A program made the translations under genes and the position numbers. The notes under the pieces were generated by a model. That model was not told where the DNA came from, did no database searches, and saw nothing but the letters and a program-made list of their open reading frames with translations. From a virus, in IMG/VR virus record IMGVR_UViG_3300026557_000006, positions 1 to 44,595 of that record: DNA of 44,595 nt, one strand, 5' to 3'. This document shows, in pieces, positions 7,529 through 15,094 of the stretch (positions are counted from its first letter, which is position 1; every line of letters starts with the position of its first letter).

Positions 7529-9246
7529 TCATTCCGCGAGGCGCCCGCAAGCGCGATGACGTCATTGACGAGATCGCCAACATATGCCTCTCCTCCAAGC
7601 GTGACCGCGATCTGCTTTATCTGATGCGCAGGAGGTTTCTCGATTATGGAACCAACGACTATACGATTGAGGTTAAATACAACAGGCTTGAAGCTCATCT
7701 CGATCTCGTCTCTTCGTTCCTCTTTGCTGCAGACCACTGCCGCTACAACATCGCTGCATCACGCAATGCTCCTGACGAAGAAGTCGATCAGATTGTTTCC
7801 CTCGCCGATGAGTGGAACGACACCTTCCGAGACTGTGGTCTGTCTTACCTATTCTCCGATTCGGTCTATTGGGCGCTAGCCCTCGACTCGATGTTCATCA
7901 AGATCGGGTGGAACGATTCGCGCGACGATCTGTTTGGCAAACAAATACTTCCGAGCGACTTTTCCGTCTATGACGAGTCGGAGCCCGATCTCGATTCGCA
8001 AGAGGCTTTCGTACATACATACTGTCTCAACTGGTCGAATGCGGTGCAGCGATTGTTGAGGGCAGGTAAGCGCAGTGAAATCAAGAAGCTGCGCCGTTAC
8101 CCCGGTCAGTTTTCCGAAGACATGCCACCGATCCTGTCGAACCTGATCATCGACGCCACCGGTGGCCCCAACCTCTCCGGCGCCATGCTCGGGCGCGCTT
8201 CGGCGGACTTTCAGCCGCGTCCAACCTATGAGCCGAATTCGGAAAACCCGATGGTGCGTTTCCATGAGGTGTGGGTCTGGGATGACACCAACGAAGACTA
8301 CGCTGTCTTCACCAAGGCCGACGGCGTGGACGGGGTCCTGTCCGATAGCCGCGAGTCCTACGATGCTCTGCGCAAGGTTGACGAGGAGCGGGCGGCACAA
8401 ATGTACGTTGGGCATGGAAATAGCTTCGGCATCGAGCAGGAGCACCCATTTGTTCCCATCATCCCCTATAAGCGGCCGGACTTCTTTTGGGGCAAGGCGC
8501 ACGCCGACATCCTCATTCCGTTGCAAATTTGGACCAATGAGCGGCTGCAGCAGATCGCCGACTTGCTCGAGCAGAACGTTGACCCGGCCAAGGTCGCCTC
8601 CGGCTTCATGGGCATGACCGACGAGAAAATCGACGCCCTGGGCGGGCCAGGCTCGTACGTCTATGACATGATTCCAGGCGCCAAGCTCGAGCAGCTGCGG
8701 CCGCCGATGGTGCCGGACCTGTTTGCCGAGTTCAAGGAAATCGGCGCTATCTTCCTCGAAGCCTCCGGCTTGACCGAGACCATCATGGGGAGGGCGGAAA
8801 CTGGCGGGGCACGTAGCGCCAAGCAGCAAAAGCAATCGGTGATGACCGGGTCCGGCCGCATCAAGAAGGTGGCGGTTGGGCTCGAGGATCCGCTGGTGAA
8901 GATGGCGGAGATCGGCATCAAGCTCATCCAGCGCAATTCCAAGGTGCGCATGCGCACCGACTCCGGCCAGGTGCTGATCCCCGCCCAGGTGGCCAACCAG
9001 CACCTCAAGATCCGGGTCGCCGGCCATTCGCAATCGCCGCTATTCCAGGACGAATCGAAGGAGGAGGCGGCAGCGCTCTACAAGTCGAAGGCCATCGATC
9101 GCGAGATGCTGGTGCGCATGCTTAATCCGCCCAATGCCGACGAGATCATCCACCGGCTGCGCAAGATGGTGAAGGCGGAGCAGGCTCAGGCGGCGGAAGA
9201 GGCCAAGAAACACGAGAAGGAGCACCGCGAGAAGCGGGCGGCGTAG
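7525..9246 (+). CDS. Portal protein
   Basis: This 573-residue protein follows the terminase in the expected order and has the composition of podovirus-type portals. The wing/stem region includes QIWTNERLQQIADLLEQNVD. A PGAKLEQLRPP and KEIGAIFLEASGLTETIMG segment follows, then a GGARSAKQQKQSV segment before the crown, and the protein ends in a highly charged Glu/Lys/Ala coil. It forms the dodecameric DNA gate. GTG 7525 is chosen because AAAGGAG lies six bases upstream and it overlaps the preceding stop; the frame stays open far upstream, but that part is the shadow of the preceding genes. Confidence 0.88.
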   Translation: MIIPRGARKRDDVIDEIANICLSSKRDRDLLYLMRRRFLDYGTNDYTIEVKYNRLEAHLDLVSSFLFAADHCRYNIAASRNAPDEEVDQIVSLADEWNDTFRDCGLSYLFSDSVYWALALDSMFIKIGWNDSRDDLFGKQILPSDFSVYDESEPDLDSQEAFVHTYCLNWSNAVQRLLRAGKRSEIKKLRRYPGQFSEDMPPILSNLIIDATGGPNLSGAMLGRASADFQPRPTYEPNSENPMVRFHEVWVWDDTNEDYAVFTKADGVDGVLSDSRESYDALRKVDEERAAQMYVGHGNSFGIEQEHPFVPIIPYKRPDFFWGKAHADILIPLQIWTNERLQQIADLLEQNVDPAKVASGFMGMTDEKIDALGGPGSYVYDMIPGAKLEQLRPPMVPDLFAEFKEIGAIFLEASGLTETIMGRAETGGARSAKQQKQSVMTGSGRIKKVAVGLEDPLVKMAEIGIKLIQRNSKVRMRTDSGQVLIPAQVANQHLKIRVAGHSQSPLFQDESKEEAAALYKSKAIDREMLVRMLNPPNADEIIHRLRKMVKAEQAQAAEEAKKHEKEHREKRAA

Positions 9247-9252
9247 GCACCA

Positions 9253-9272
9253 GGGCGTTCACGCCCGTCTTC
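9253..9272 (+). repeat. Post-gene hairpin repeat, copy 1
   Basis: GGGCGTTCACGCCCGTCTTC begins seven bases after the portal stop. It contains a GGGCGT/ACGCCC inverted repeat. It recurs at 13398-13417 with 19 of 20 bases identical, again just after a stop codon. No T-run follows, so it is not a standard terminator. Confidence 0.75.
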
Positions 9273-9355
9273 ACCAGTATCTGTCTCTTTCAACCTCCAC
9301 CGATCTCGCGTAAATTAACAAGACGTCCAAACCGCAACAACAACAGGAGGACCAC

Positions 9356-9394
9356 ATGGCACGTCGTAGGCGCCATCGTCGCGGTCGTCGATAG
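9356..9394 (+). CDS. 12-residue arginine-rich microprotein
   Basis: An AGGAGG site (9345-9350) stands six bases before an ATG that opens a 12-codon frame, [12 protein letters not shown], ended by TAG. Nine of 12 residues are Arg, with one His. A strong terminator follows at 9421. The product could bind DNA or RNA, like a protamine-type peptide. The same RRHRRGRR ending closes the 51-residue protein at 26250-26405, using different codons. Expression is unproven; evidence is the ideal SD, its isolation and the shared tail. Confidence 0.5.
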   Translation: MARRRRHRRGRR

Positions 9395-9420
9395 ATTTCG
9401 ACTTCTGCCTGATTTTCAGA

Positions 9421-9453
9421 AGCCCCGGCTTGCGACTGCGGCCGGGGCTTTTG
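9421..9453 (+). terminator. Rho-independent terminator inside virion operon
   Basis: AGCCCCGGC (9421-9429) pairs perfectly with GCCGGGGCT (9441-9449) across an 11-nt loop and runs into TTTTGCTT. It could reduce read-through from packaging genes into head genes. Confidence 0.85.
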
Positions 9454-9504
9454 CTTGTGTCTGTCTCTGGAGTGCTGCGGATTTTCGGCGTAAGTCTCGG
9501 TGGT

Positions 9505-9550
9505 GACAGGTGGTATGCGGGAAACCCTGCCAAAGTGTCGACACCCTGTC
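9505..9550 (+). promoter_or_regulatory. Leader hairpin before head-assembly genes
   Basis: GACAGGTG (9505-9512) can pair with CACCCTGTC (9542-9550), with an inner GCGGGAAACCC(T)GC hairpin. It lies between the terminator and the next start at 9573, so it is in the 5' leader of the scaffold/capsid genes. Regulatory function is inferred. Confidence 0.4.
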
Positions 9551-9572
9551 GCAAATTTTTGAGGTTTGTTTG

Positions 9573-10040
9573 ATGCCGCCTGTGGGTGGACCCTCGCCGA
9601 TGACGATGGGCGGCCCGATGCCGCCAAACGCATCAATGCCGAAGTCGCCGTTTGCTGGACCCACGGGTCCAGGCACGTCGCCGGCGCTCTCTCCAGGTCA
9701 AGGCGCGGGACACGAAGCAGCCGCGATGGCTGACATCAAGAGCGTGATTCCAACGCTGCTCAAGGCGGTCAATGCGTTTCCGGTGGGCGACAAGCGGCGA
9801 CAGGCGCTGATGCAGTCGATCACGCGCTTGGAAGCAAACTTCGGCAAGTCATCTGATGATGACATCATGCCGGCGGCAGCGCAGCGCACGGCTGCAGCAG
9901 CAAAGCCCGGCATGGGGCTCTCGGGTCACAACATGCCGCCACCCGGCATGGCCCTTGGTGGACCTTCGCCGATGGGCGGCGCTCCGCCTGGTGGTGGCGG
10001 TGGTGGCGGAATGGCCGCGATGTTGGGAGGTGGAACATGA
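9573..10040 (+). CDS. Gly/Pro/Met-rich head-region protein
   Basis: The product has 155 residues. A low-complexity Pro/Gly/Met N-terminus (MPPVGGPSPMTMGG) and Gly-rich C-terminus (GGGGGGGMAAMLGGG) flank a helical core at about 50-100 (ADIKSVIPTLLKAVNAFPVG, KRRQALMQSITRLE). Start ATG 9573 follows GAGG. Its place between portal and capsid genes suggests a head-assembly or minor head role; family not recognised. Confidence 0.7.
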   Translation: MPPVGGPSPMTMGGPMPPNASMPKSPFAGPTGPGTSPALSPGQGAGHEAAAMADIKSVIPTLLKAVNAFPVGDKRRQALMQSITRLEANFGKSSDDDIMPAAAQRTAAAAKPGMGLSGHNMPPPGMALGGPSPMGGAPPGGGGGGGMAAMLGGGT

Positions 10041-10234
10041 GCGACTACAACTATTTGAAGCCGAAGGTCGCCGTCGGTAACCTCGGTGAGCGCAAAAAAA
10101 AGAACGGCATGTTTCAGAACGTGCCGCCCTATCCCGAGCTCGGTGGCTTCTCGTCTGCCTCCAAGGTGCCGGAGCGACAGCGGCCGCTGGCGCTGGAGAA
10201 GGGCGACCTGGTACGTAAGGGCAAGCCGGTATGA
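10037..10234 (+). CDS. Small basic hypothetical protein
   Basis: This 65-residue Lys/Pro-rich protein overlaps both neighbours by ATGA-type junctions. There is no recognisable domain. The coupling marks it as part of the head operon. Confidence 0.65.
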   Translation: MSDYNYLKPKVAVGNLGERKKKNGMFQNVPPYPELGGFSSASKVPERQRPLALEKGDLVRKGKPV

Positions 10235-10605
10235 CCAGAAAGGTCAAAGCCAAGGATCGCCGCGATGTCGACCGCGGGCGCGGTTTCTTTGAAACCTCCT
10301 CGCCGTTCGAGACCTTCGATCCGGGCGGCGAGAAGCCCAAGAGCTTCGGCGGTCTGACCGATCACCAGCCGCTAAAGTCGCTCGGTGGCTACATCGGCGG
10401 CAAGGAGATCATGGGGCGGCTCGATCCGGAGCAATACGACAACCCGCGCGGCTATCCGGGCATGTCGCTGATCACCACCGGCACCGAGAAATCCAAGCTC
10501 AACGGTACAGAAACGCATTCCATCATGCACCACATGGAGGGGAGCGCGAACCTCGCTTCGACATCCGGCGATCGGCGCTCCGCCAAAAAGAAGGGAGCCG
10601 ACTGA
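10231..10605 (+). CDS. Hypothetical head-operon protein
   Basis: This 124-residue polar, basic protein is mostly disordered in character (many Gly, Lys, Asp, Ser) and ends in a Lys cluster (SAKKKGAD). It overlaps the previous gene by ATGA and the next by TGATG. No family recognised; probably a minor virion or assembly component by position. Confidence 0.7.
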   Translation: MTRKVKAKDRRDVDRGRGFFETSSPFETFDPGGEKPKSFGGLTDHQPLKSLGGYIGGKEIMGRLDPEQYDNPRGYPGMSLITTGTEKSKLNGTETHSIMHHMEGSANLASTSGDRRSAKKKGAD

Positions 10606-11105
10606 TGCCGCTTCACCCGCAGACCGCCGCGGCGATGGGCAACCTCCTGCACAAGCTCGCCGGCCACCCAAAGACCCGCGCTGCCACATTGGGATTAATC
10701 AAGCAGGTTGAGCCCGGCTACCGGCTCCCCGCCGATGTCGCAATCGCCGATTCAGAGGCGCGCATGCGCGCCGAATTCCAGAAGGGCAAGGACACCGAGC
10801 GAGACGAGAGGGCCGCGCGCACGCGCGCCAACCAGCGCAAGAAGCTGGTCGATTCGCACGGCGAAGACGTGGTCAAGGAGATCGAGGAAAAGATCGTCAA
10901 GAAGTATCCGACCATCGATCTCGAGGACGCCGCCAAGCTGTATGCGTCCGAGGACGGTCCAGCGCGGCCATCGAGCTCGCGGCCGGAATCACGCCCAGGT
11001 TCACTCTGGGAGTTCCCGGATATTCCGGGGCTTTTGCAGAATCCCGACAAGGCAGCTCAGAACGCCGCTTACACGGTGATCGATGAGCTGCGGGGACGCG
11101 GTTAA
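10605..11105 (+). CDS. Putative scaffolding protein
   Basis: This 166-residue protein is dominated by charged helix with coiled-coil character at about 45-105 (ADSEARMRAEFQKGKDTERD, then KEIEEKIVKKYP). A Pro/Ser-rich hinge follows, then a short C-terminal helix. Such a helical, charged protein directly before the major capsid gene is the usual place for a scaffold. The role is inferred from shape and order, not from a family match. Confidence 0.65.
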   Translation: MPLHPQTAAAMGNLLHKLAGHPKTRAATLGLIKQVEPGYRLPADVAIADSEARMRAEFQKGKDTERDERAARTRANQRKKLVDSHGEDVVKEIEEKIVKKYPTIDLEDAAKLYASEDGPARPSSSRPESRPGSLWEFPDIPGLLQNPDKAAQNAAYTVIDELRGRG

Positions 11106-11117
11106 GGGAGCTGACAC

Positions 11118-12125
11118 ATGCCGCAATTCGGCCAGGGCATTATTCCTGCCCAAGGTGCTATCGCCGCCGAGCTTGCGGCTGTCACCCGCCGCGCGTTCCT
11201 GCCCAAGGTCTTCGTGCAACTATGGAAGTCGACGCCGTGGATGGCGGCGATGCTGTCGCACGCGATGGTCGCCTCTGGCGGCTTGTCGCCGATCACGGTG
11301 CCCCTGCAGGGCAATCCGATGGTCACCATTCAGAACGTCGGCTACGACGGCTCGTTCAATCAGCCCGGCACCACGCCTGGCCTGCAGAACGCCGAATTCA
11401 ATCTCAAGGGCTACCTGACCGCTATCCCGTTCCTGGGTTTTGAAGGCCTGGTGCAGTTGGATTATTCGGTGGTGCCGCTGATCGAAGCGCGCATGAACGA
11501 CGCCACCAACGTGACGCTCGATCGCTTCTCCGGCGACATGTACACCAACATCGCCAACCTACAATCAATGATCGGGCTGCCGGCCGCCGTCGACGACGGC
11601 ACCTTTGCTGCCACCTACGGCGGCATCAACCGGCCCAACAACACGTTCTGGAAGTCCACCTACGTCCACAACGGCGCTCCCGTTGTCCCCACTCGCAACC
11701 TGATGCTCCAGTATATCGCCCAGGTCATGAAGGTGACGGGCGAGATCCCGAAGATGGGACTCATGGGTGTAGGGACCTGGACCAACCTCGCACAGGATTT
11801 CACCCCGAATGAACGCTACGTCGTCACGCCCAGCCAACCCTTCGGAGAAGGTAAGGTAGAGGCGCTGTTCCGAGCTCTTGACGTCGCCGGTGTACCCTTC
11901 TACCCGGACCCGTATTGCCCGGAGGGGACGCTCTATCTTCTCAACACTGACTACCTTTCGCTCTATGTCCATGAGCGCGCCTCCTTCTATTTCACGGGTT
12001 TCGAGTCGACGCTGGCGAACGGGCAGTTCGGCTACATCGGCGCGCTATTGACGCTGCTCGAGATGGTCGACGTCAAGTGCAAAGCCCACGGCAAGTTCGA
12101 TGGGCTGCAATTCTTGAACATTTGA
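11118..12125 (+). CDS. Major capsid protein
   Basis: This 335-residue protein lies 12 bases after the scaffold-like gene with GGAG upstream. It has an N-terminal arm including LAAVTRRAFLPKVFVQLW (19-36) and a long alpha/beta body with TVPLQGNPMVTIQNVGYDG. A GLMGVGTWTNLAQD segment follows, and the conserved-looking tail is VKCKAHGKFDGLQFLNI. Size and location fit an HK97-fold shell protein. The N-terminal arm is echoed in the short protein at 41747-42040. Confidence 0.85.
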   Translation: MPQFGQGIIPAQGAIAAELAAVTRRAFLPKVFVQLWKSTPWMAAMLSHAMVASGGLSPITVPLQGNPMVTIQNVGYDGSFNQPGTTPGLQNAEFNLKGYLTAIPFLGFEGLVQLDYSVVPLIEARMNDATNVTLDRFSGDMYTNIANLQSMIGLPAAVDDGTFAATYGGINRPNNTFWKSTYVHNGAPVVPTRNLMLQYIAQVMKVTGEIPKMGLMGVGTWTNLAQDFTPNERYVVTPSQPFGEGKVEALFRALDVAGVPFYPDPYCPEGTLYLLNTDYLSLYVHERASFYFTGFESTLANGQFGYIGALLTLLEMVDVKCKAHGKFDGLQFLNI

Positions 12126-12138
12126 GCGAGGACATGCC

Positions 12139-13389
12139 ATGAGGCTCGGCGGCCCCTTCCCCTTCAATCCGGCCGGCTCATTCCCGGTATCACTCGGCGG
12201 CGGGCAATATTTCTACATCCCGCCCGGCAATTGGCTGGTCTCCACCGGCGGGCAAAGCGTCATCCAGTGGTGGGACCCGGTGCTGTCGACCTGGCGCAAC
12301 ATCTGCCCGGCGCCGACGCCGGGCGCGGCGCTGTCGACCGACGGTTACAATTATCGCCTGATCAACATGTCTGGCGTGGTGCAGGGCGCGGCCATCACCA
12401 ACGCCGGCTCCGGCGGCGTCAACGGCATCGGACCGACGCAGACCGGCACCTCGGTGTCGTTCGCCGCTCCCGGCGGCAATGGTCAGACCGCCAAGGGCTA
12501 CGCCATCATCGGCGGCTCGCTGCCGGCGCTGTCGATCGCCCAGGCCGGCTCCGGCTTCGTGGTGCCGCCGTTGATCCTGATCGACCAGCCGCCACTTGGC
12601 GGCATTCAGGCGACCGCGGTTGCCACCATCACTGCCGCCGGCGCTCTGGCTTCGGTCACCTTGGTCAACCCCGGCGCTGGCTACACGGTGCTGCCGAATG
12701 TTTATGTCATCCCGCAGTTCCTCGATTATCCGGGCCAGCTGGCGCTGCCGTACACGGTCCCGGTTTCGCCGACGCCGATCGCTCCCAACTTCCCGCCCGG
12801 CCAGATCGCCATCGGGCCCGGTGGCACCTCGTTCGCCGGTGTCATCCCGCAGAACTTTGCCCAAGGTCTGCAGGCCTCGTCCCCATCCACCGCCGGTGCT
12901 CTGGTCACCTTCGGGGCCGGCGTGCTGGCTGGCTCCGGCACCCTCACTGGCCTGGTGGTGTTCGATTACGGATCAGGCTATTCCACCGTTCCGGCCATCA
13001 CCTTCGCGGGCGGCACGCTGGCCGGCGGTGTCGCCGCCACCTCGCTCATGTCTTGGGCGCTGGTATCGGCCACGCAAACCGCCGGCGCCGCCTTCACGGT
13101 CGGCAACCCGATCAAATCGACGCTCGGCTACTTCTTCTCTGGAGCCAACGCTCAGCGTATCGTCAACAACGACTATATGCAGCCGCGCGAGGTCTCCGGC
13201 GTGGTGACCAACGCCAACGGAGCGTTCAATATCGAAGATCCCGGCTTCGGCTTCCAGATCGCGCTCACCTCGCCGAACCTGGGCGAAGTGGTCAACGGCA
13301 CCACGGCGCCGACCACAGCCGGTACCTACACCATCGTCATGGGTGGCATCAACGATACGTCGCTGCTACAAGCCTTTGTCAACGAGTAA
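12139..13389 (+). CDS. Gly/Ala-rich virion protein with GxGYxxxP beta repeats
   Basis: This 416-residue protein follows the capsid gene. It is rich in Gly, Ala, Pro, Val and Thr and nearly free of Lys. It carries several copies of a beta motif with a G(A/S)G(Y/F)xxxP turn: AQAGSGFVVPP near 135-144, NPGAGYTVLP near 178-186, and FDYGSGYSTVP further on, each followed by a GG.xA.A strand. The same motif is inserted in the next two large virion genes. A capsid decoration or head-fibre role is the best inference. Confidence 0.75.
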   Translation: MRLGGPFPFNPAGSFPVSLGGGQYFYIPPGNWLVSTGGQSVIQWWDPVLSTWRNICPAPTPGAALSTDGYNYRLINMSGVVQGAAITNAGSGGVNGIGPTQTGTSVSFAAPGGNGQTAKGYAIIGGSLPALSIAQAGSGFVVPPLILIDQPPLGGIQATAVATITAAGALASVTLVNPGAGYTVLPNVYVIPQFLDYPGQLALPYTVPVSPTPIAPNFPPGQIAIGPGGTSFAGVIPQNFAQGLQASSPSTAGALVTFGAGVLAGSGTLTGLVVFDYGSGYSTVPAITFAGGTLAGGVAATSLMSWALVSATQTAGAAFTVGNPIKSTLGYFFSGANAQRIVNNDYMQPREVSGVVTNANGAFNIEDPGFGFQIALTSPNLGEVVNGTTAPTTAGTYTIVMGGINDTSLLQAFVNE

Positions 13390-13397
13390 CCCCAAAA

Positions 13398-13417
13398 GGG
13401 CATTCACGCCCGTCTTC
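13398..13417 (+). repeat. Post-gene hairpin repeat, copy 2
   Basis: GGGCATTCACGCCCGTCTTC starts eight bases after the stop of the preceding virion gene and matches the element at 9253-9272 at 19 of 20 positions. The one change (G to A) turns a G-C pair of the hairpin into an A-C mismatch. Confidence 0.75.
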
Positions 13418-13428
13418 GCGAGCTTGAA

Positions 13429-13773
13429 ATGAAGCAGTGGGCAGGCAAGGAGGCACTGGTCGATCGGGTCGCGCAAGCCTGGCGCGATGCCTATGCGACC
13501 GCTCCGCGCTCGAGCAACGAGCATCTGGAGGCCGGCAAGTTCCTGGCCATGCTGAATGCGGTGTTGCCGCTCGAGGAAATCTTCCCCGACGCGGCCGACA
13601 TGGCGCATCCGGCGCCGCCGGCGCCAGAACAGGACCCGGTTGCGTTGCCGTCGCCGGAAATGGTAGCCGAGGTCCAGGAGCAGGGGCCAGCAGAGCAGGT
13701 GCAGGAGCCGGCACCCTCTGCGCCAGCCAGGATACCGCTCGCCGAGGTGGATTATGCAGACCATTCAGGATGA
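13429..13773 (+). CDS. Hypothetical protein with Pro/Glu-rich tail
   Basis: The product has 114 residues: an N-terminal helical domain (about 1-55), then a Pro/Ala/Glu/Gln-rich linker of about 50 residues. It overlaps the next gene by 20 bases. The start has no strong SD. No family recognised; by position, a head or head-to-tail component. Confidence 0.65.
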   Translation: MKQWAGKEALVDRVAQAWRDAYATAPRSSNEHLEAGKFLAMLNAVLPLEEIFPDAADMAHPAPPAPEQDPVALPSPEMVAEVQEQGPAEQVQEPAPSAPARIPLAEVDYADHSG

Positions 13774-14200
13774 GGCCAACGACGAACCGCAGGTGATGCA
13801 CGTTCGTGTCATCAACCTCAACGATTTCGACATTCGCGACATGTTCAACGGCGTGCCGTTCGTCTTCAAGGCAGGCGGGCGCGAGCCGAAGAACATTCCG
13901 ATCGATGCCGCCAACCACATCTTCGGCTGGTTCCCGGCCTACCGGGACGCGCAAGGCGATCTGCGTGAGCCCGACCCGGTCGAGATGAAACGCCACATCA
14001 TGCGCCGCTGGGGCTGGAACACGCCCGACATGGTGCAGGGCGATCGCGGGCAGCTGTTTTACGAGAACATCAAGCTGCAGCCGATCATGTACCGCATGGT
14101 GCCGATCGAGGTGGACGCAGAAGGGCAGCCGATGCGCAACGGTGGGCGGGCGCCGAAGACCAACAAGTTGATGGACGCCGCCGAGCGGGCGTTGTCGTGA
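13754..14200 (+). CDS. Hypothetical head-tail region protein
   Basis: This 148-residue mixed alpha/beta protein includes an NDFDIRDMFNGVPFVFKAGG strand pair and a long basic helix around PVEMKRHIMRRWGWNTPDM. It sits between decoration-like and adaptor genes. No family recognised. Confidence 0.7.
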   Translation: MQTIQDEANDEPQVMHVRVINLNDFDIRDMFNGVPFVFKAGGREPKNIPIDAANHIFGWFPAYRDAQGDLREPDPVEMKRHIMRRWGWNTPDMVQGDRGQLFYENIKLQPIMYRMVPIEVDAEGQPMRNGGRAPKTNKLMDAAERALS

Positions 14201-14206
14201 ATATGG

Positions 14207-15094
14207 ATGCTGCTTTCGGACTATATCAATCAGGTGCAGCAGCTCGTGCACGACACGAGCCAATTGGATTATTCGACCACTGACCTGACCTTCTTCATCA
14301 ACGAAGCCCGTAAGCAGGTAGCGCGCGATTTCTGGTGCGTGCGCCAGTACATCATCAATCTTAGCCTGATTATAGGACAAGAAACCTACCCGATCACATC
14401 GGGGGTGGGTGGGGCAAGGGTGACGGCGGGTGGGGTCTATTCGGCTCCACCCACCGTCACCTTCGGGCCACCACCGGCCGGCGGCGTGCAGGCGACCGGA
14501 GTGGCCATCATGGGCGGCACCGGCTCGGCGCAGTTCGTGCAGCAGATCGGCATGACCAATTGGGGTCTCGGCTATGCGGCGGCGCCGACGGTGACGTTTG
14601 GCGCCGGTGCGGCAGCAGCCACCGCCACCGCCATGTTGAACGTGTTGGACATATATACGATTTCTTATTTGTCTGGTGTGCGTCGCGCCATGCTGAATTG
14701 GTCGCCGTTCGCTCACTTCAACGCCATCTACCGCATGAACACCACCAACTCAGGACCACCAGGAATGTGGTCCGGCTACAACGAGCAAAATCTCTTCTAC
14801 ATCTTCCCGGCGGTGCCAGATCAGAACTATCCGCTCGAGATCGACGCCTACGTGCTGCCGTTTCTTTTGGTCAACCCCACGGATTCAGATACGCAAGTCA
14901 ACCCGCCGGCGGATGACGTCGTGCAATGGTGGGCGGCGCATCTGGCGCTGCTCAAGTCGCAGAATTTCGAGCAGGCGGAATACTACGCCAAAAAATACGA
15001 TGCGCAGGCGAAGAAGGTCGGGCTGTCGCGCTTCGCTCCGCGGCGACCTAACATCTACCAAAATGTCTGGCGCCGCGTGCAAAGGGGGTACTGA
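14207..15094 (+). CDS. Head-tail adaptor protein with inserted beta module
   Basis: This 295-residue protein has a podovirus adaptor/head-completion pattern: an N-terminal helical part (LTFFINEARKQVARDFW), a strand QETYPI ending near 63, then LDIYTISYLSGVRRAML from about 147 and a helical C-terminus ending in an Arg-rich tail. Between residues about 65 and 143 lies a Gly/Ala/Val/Thr segment with two GxGYxxxPTVTF repeats, which interrupts an otherwise continuous adaptor fold. It should sit between portal and nozzle. The insertion is read directly from the sequence; the adaptor assignment is inference. Confidence 0.75.
   Translation: MLLSDYINQVQQLVHDTSQLDYSTTDLTFFINEARKQVARDFWCVRQYIINLSLIIGQETYPITSGVGGARVTAGGVYSAPPTVTFGPPPAGGVQATGVAIMGGTGSAQFVQQIGMTNWGLGYAAAPTVTFGAGAAAATATAMLNVLDIYTISYLSGVRRAMLNWSPFAHFNAIYRMNTTNSGPPGMWSGYNEQNLFYIFPAVPDQNYPLEIDAYVLPFLLVNPTDSDTQVNPPADDVVQWWAAHLALLKSQNFEQAEYYAKKYDAQAKKVGLSRFAPRRPNIYQNVWRRVQRGY

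Noticed and set aside
12190-13427. Long open frames on other frames of the decoration-like gene
   Set aside because: GC-rich shadows: Arg/His/Gly-rich products, no SD, no operon fit.
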